From assembly GCA_036937835.1 (NCBI GenBank), contig CM072864.1:3390001-3454000 (forward strand): DNA of 64,000 nt, given 5' to 3'. This stretch comes from Pampus argenteus. Its lineage: Eukaryota > Chordata > Actinopteri > Scombriformes > Stromateidae. Under the pieces are notes generated by a model that made no database searches, had not been told where the DNA came from, and saw only the letters and a list, made by a program, of their open reading frames with translations. Shown here one piece after another: positions 61,331 to 64,000 of the stretch. Each line of letters opens with the position of its first letter. The stretch's first letter is position 1. A program made the translations under genes and the position numbers.

Positions 61331-61740
61331 TTTCCTATAGAGTCACATGGGTACGAAGAGAGAAATAGCAACTCTCCCGAAGTACATCGATGCTGGAAAG
61401 ATTTGTTCATTTTTCAGGTGGATTGAAAGAATTGATGTTTTCAGATTAGTTGGAAAGGCAGTATTATTAAATGGATGGGAGGATGCTAGTTACCTAGCTT
61501 CAAGGAGCCATTGGCCACACTGTGTTGAAAAAGTCAATAGACATATGCAAGGAAAAGGAGGAAAAACAGCAAAATGAAAAGGTGATGAGAGAAGAGTAAA
61601 GGAGGTACGGCAAGCAGATTAGTCCCCTGCCTTATCGTTTTAGCTGTGGGCCACTGGTCACGGGTGGCTTCAGGTCATCTGGCACTAACACACTAAACCT
61701 CAGAGAGAGACACACAAGTACACGGTTAGACAAGAGCCAC

Positions 61741-61980
61741 TGGACAGGAGGAAGAGGAGGAGGAGGAGGAGGAAGAGGAAGATGAGGAAGATGAGGAAGA
61801 AGAGGAAGAAGATGACGATGAGGAAGAAGAGGAAGGTGAGGAAGAGGAGGAAGATAAGGAGGAAGAAGAGAAAGATGAAGATAAGGAAGAAGAGGAAGAA
61901 GATGAAGATAAGGAAGAGGAGGGAATTGTTCATGAGAAAGAGCAGGTGTGCAAGATGAGATGAGATGAGATGAGATGAGT
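61741..61980 (+). repeat. purine tract (GAGGAA/GATGAA)n followed by (GAGAT)n
   Basis: About 185 nearly pure purine bases (GAG, GAA, GAT, AAG triplets) include a 27-base repeat unit (from 61874 and again from 61901). They are followed by five GAGAT units near 61957-61978. One + frame is a run of Glu/Asp/Lys from about 61730 to about 61965 but has no start codon and no splice-supported partner, so I treat it as a simple repeat. Confidence 0.85.
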
Positions 61981-63721
61981 GGACAAAAGGTTGTTGCAGA
62001 TAGTCAGATATAGAGAAGCTAAATATGATAAAATGAAATTAGACAAGGATCAAATGGATGTAAACACAGAGCATCTTATAATTCATGCATTTAAAGAACA
62101 CAATAAGGTTTATGGGAGACTGTCCATACTAACCATAAATCACTAACACCTTGTTCTATTTACATTTTCTGGTTGGATGAAAAACTGTATTTCTTTGTAC
62201 TTATGAGATTATTAGATTGTAAAAGCAAAAGAAAAAAAGATCTGCGGCTGTTCAGGTAATGTGAAAGTAAAAATAACTTCCTGTTGTTGTGGTCACGATG
62301 TCACCGTGGACCGTAGACAGGTGGGATGAGGCAAGGGGCGGAGCTTAGATGGATCAGGTGATCAGCAGCATGATGCTCAGGTGAGCTTTCAGCCTACATC
62401 GTAACACTGTAACATTACACGTTAGGTGTTAGTAGGCTCAATGCCAACAAATCTTACTAGATCATGTGATACTTTGAAGAAGAAAAGTCTGTGTGTGCGT
62501 GTGTGTGTGTGTGTTGACAGGTGTCAGGTCTTCTGGACCAATGAGTCTGACAGACAAGACACATCACTGTCAGGCAGCCAGGGCGGCCATGACAGGCGTA
62601 AGTAACACGTTTTAGCCTGGACACTAACACACTGTGACATATGCTGTCTAACACACAGGCCGCCGCGCCGACCGCGCCGACCGCTTACAGTTTCTACACT
62701 AATTACAGCCACCAAATAACGTCTGAAGTGGAATATCAGCGATGTGGATGAAACCTGGTGGCGAGCGACGCCTCGTACAGGATGATGATGATGATATGGA
62801 GACAGCTGGGTTGGAAAATGTTCGTTGAGGGATGAAGTATTTGAAGTAGAAAGATGTTACCAGTCATTGATTTCTCTTAATCAAGTCTCAGTTTAGAAAA
62901 AGAAAAAGAAGCCTTAACGCTTTATTGTTGTTGGTAAACTGGGATAACAAGTGTATTGAGAGCTAATGAGCTCTATCATGCAAATGCAGACTTAAGCGGA
63001 TGGAAAACTCTCATGCTGTCTTATGCTGTTATCCGAATCATCAATCTATGATGTTTAAAATGTGCTGGAAGTTATTTTGTGACTCATGTTCTCCGTATCA
63101 TAGCCGCTTTTCCTCGACCCGCCTTGTCTACTTACGGCTCACCCACGTTTCCCAGAATAAGTGTCAGTAAATGTTAACGGAGCGAATTAACTTTTAACAA
63201 TGAGCGTAGATTAAATACAGGCTTTCCATCTTCTTTAATAAAGGTATGCATGTAATTTATGTGTCTATAATAACCTGCATCCATCAATCAGTGAAGGAAT
63301 AATTCCCGTCGAGCACATCGAGCAGCACATACGGGGAGTTTCATACGTTTCATACGTTTTCTTCTTCACGTGCAATTGGAAAAATTAATTTATTGGGAAC
63401 AACTGTGTAAAATGTTAAATTCATCTAAATTCACAAGTTGTTTAAGTGCACCCCCCTGACGTTGTCTCTTGTGATAAATACAATGCGACAAAGAAAACGT
63501 CATCAAAGAAATAAGAGAAAATAAGTAGCAAGAAATCCTGCTTGTTACGAGCAAACGTTGGACAGGAAAGGAAACATCAGTGAGCATGAACGCCTCATGC
63601 AGTCGGTTTTATCAGAAATGATGAATCCAGTTCGTTACAACTTGTGCACTTTTACACACTAGAGATTTTTTCCGTCTTTGACTCACCCCTAAAACTGCAA
63701 CCGCTGCTCCTCCTCCATTAC

Positions 63722-63900
63722 GATCCCACCAGATTATATCCAGATTACACAATCCTGCAGCCGCCTACCTGATCGGAGCTAAGTGGAGAAGACAGCCTAA
63801 TACTCCATTTTAGCTTCACTCCACTGGCTACCAGAGCAATTTAGGATTGATTGTAAAATTGTATTGATCAGCACTGGCTGCACTTTTTCTCCTTCGGGTT
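63722..63900 (+). mobile_element. LINE ORF2 C-terminal relic (L2/Rex1/CR1-like)
   Basis: One + frame contains NPAAAYLIGAKWRRQPNTP and, after a frame change, ILASLHWLPEQFRIDCKIVL. The phrase 'P-I-L-A-S-L-H-W-L-P...RIDFKI' is a hallmark of the region following the reverse transcriptase in L2/Rex1-type LINEs, where it is preceded by 'VQN-AAR-L'. The copy is frameshifted and short. It lies about 100 bases from the window edge, so more of the element may lie beyond. Confidence 0.65.
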
Positions 63901-64000
63901 GCCTAATAACACCTTATTGTGTCACTGTCGCTGCAATCAAATCACCATTTAAGGTCATATTGAATAAATAGATGGAGACGTATTTTATAGACATGAGCAA

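Larger units (their letters stand above)
43231..64000. other. downstream gene-poor region
   Basis: No exon of a known family was recognised on either strand over about 20 kb. Contents are microsatellites, pyrimidine and purine tracts (56455-56700, 56800-56990, 61741-61925), dispersed repeats, one tRNA-derived SINE, a LINE ORF2 relic and low-repeat blocks that could be regulatory. A short divergent coding exon or a lncRNA could be missed by eye. Confidence 0.5.

Noticed and set aside
61347..61577. 76-codon + ORF with protein-like composition
   Set aside because: Reads plausibly (Trp, Lys, Arg mix) but matches no family I know, and no splice partners are visible.

Overview
The window looks like nuclear DNA of a ray-finned (probably percomorph) fish. 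It is AT-rich with many long dinucleotide and pentanucleotide microsatellites, and most of it is non-coding. It has degraded LINE and tRNA-SINE copies of types common in teleosts, and its one recognisable gene is vertebrate-specific, with GT-AG introns. There are no bacterial genes, operons, CRISPR arrays, rRNA genes or functional tRNA genes. Assignment to a teleost is inference from sequence style, and I cannot name the species. The single supported protein-coding gene is tafa5 (fam19a5) on the + strand. It encodes a small secreted, cysteine-rich, brain-enriched chemokine-like neurokine. Four coding exons can be spliced by eye: 10363-10459, 19952-20101, 28905-29032 and 41200-41208. They give 127 codons plus a stop. 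Exon joins agree in phase, all splice sites are GT-AG, and the product follows vertebrate TAFA5 closely from residue 32 to the end. Introns are about 9.5, 8.8 and 12.2 kb. A second possible 3' coding exon at 38911-38956 would replace the two-residue tail VH with PLPKEPS. Layout: 1-9.4 kb is upstream non-coding sequence with dispersed repeats and a 50-unit GT microsatellite. About 9.4-10.36 kb is a CpG-rich, TATA-less candidate promoter and 5' leader with two short upstream ORFs. From 10.36 to 41.2 kb is tafa5; intron 2 holds a frameshifted L1-type LINE ORF1 relic and a 442-bp (TCCTC)n array. From 41.2 to about 43.2 kb is the probable 3' UTR, with two long UG tracts, a UUUUC tract and a candidate poly(A) signal. 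From 43.2 to 64 kb no gene is recognised; this stretch holds microsatellites, a tRNA-derived SINE, diverged dispersed repeats, several blocks that could be conserved enhancers, and a LINE ORF2 C-terminal relic at the right edge. I found no convincing new biological system. The points most worth checking are the alternative C-terminal exon, the strong-context upstream ORF, the UG repeats just behind the exon 2 donor and in the 3' UTR, the RUNX-like palindrome at 61176, and the candidate conserved non-coding blocks.
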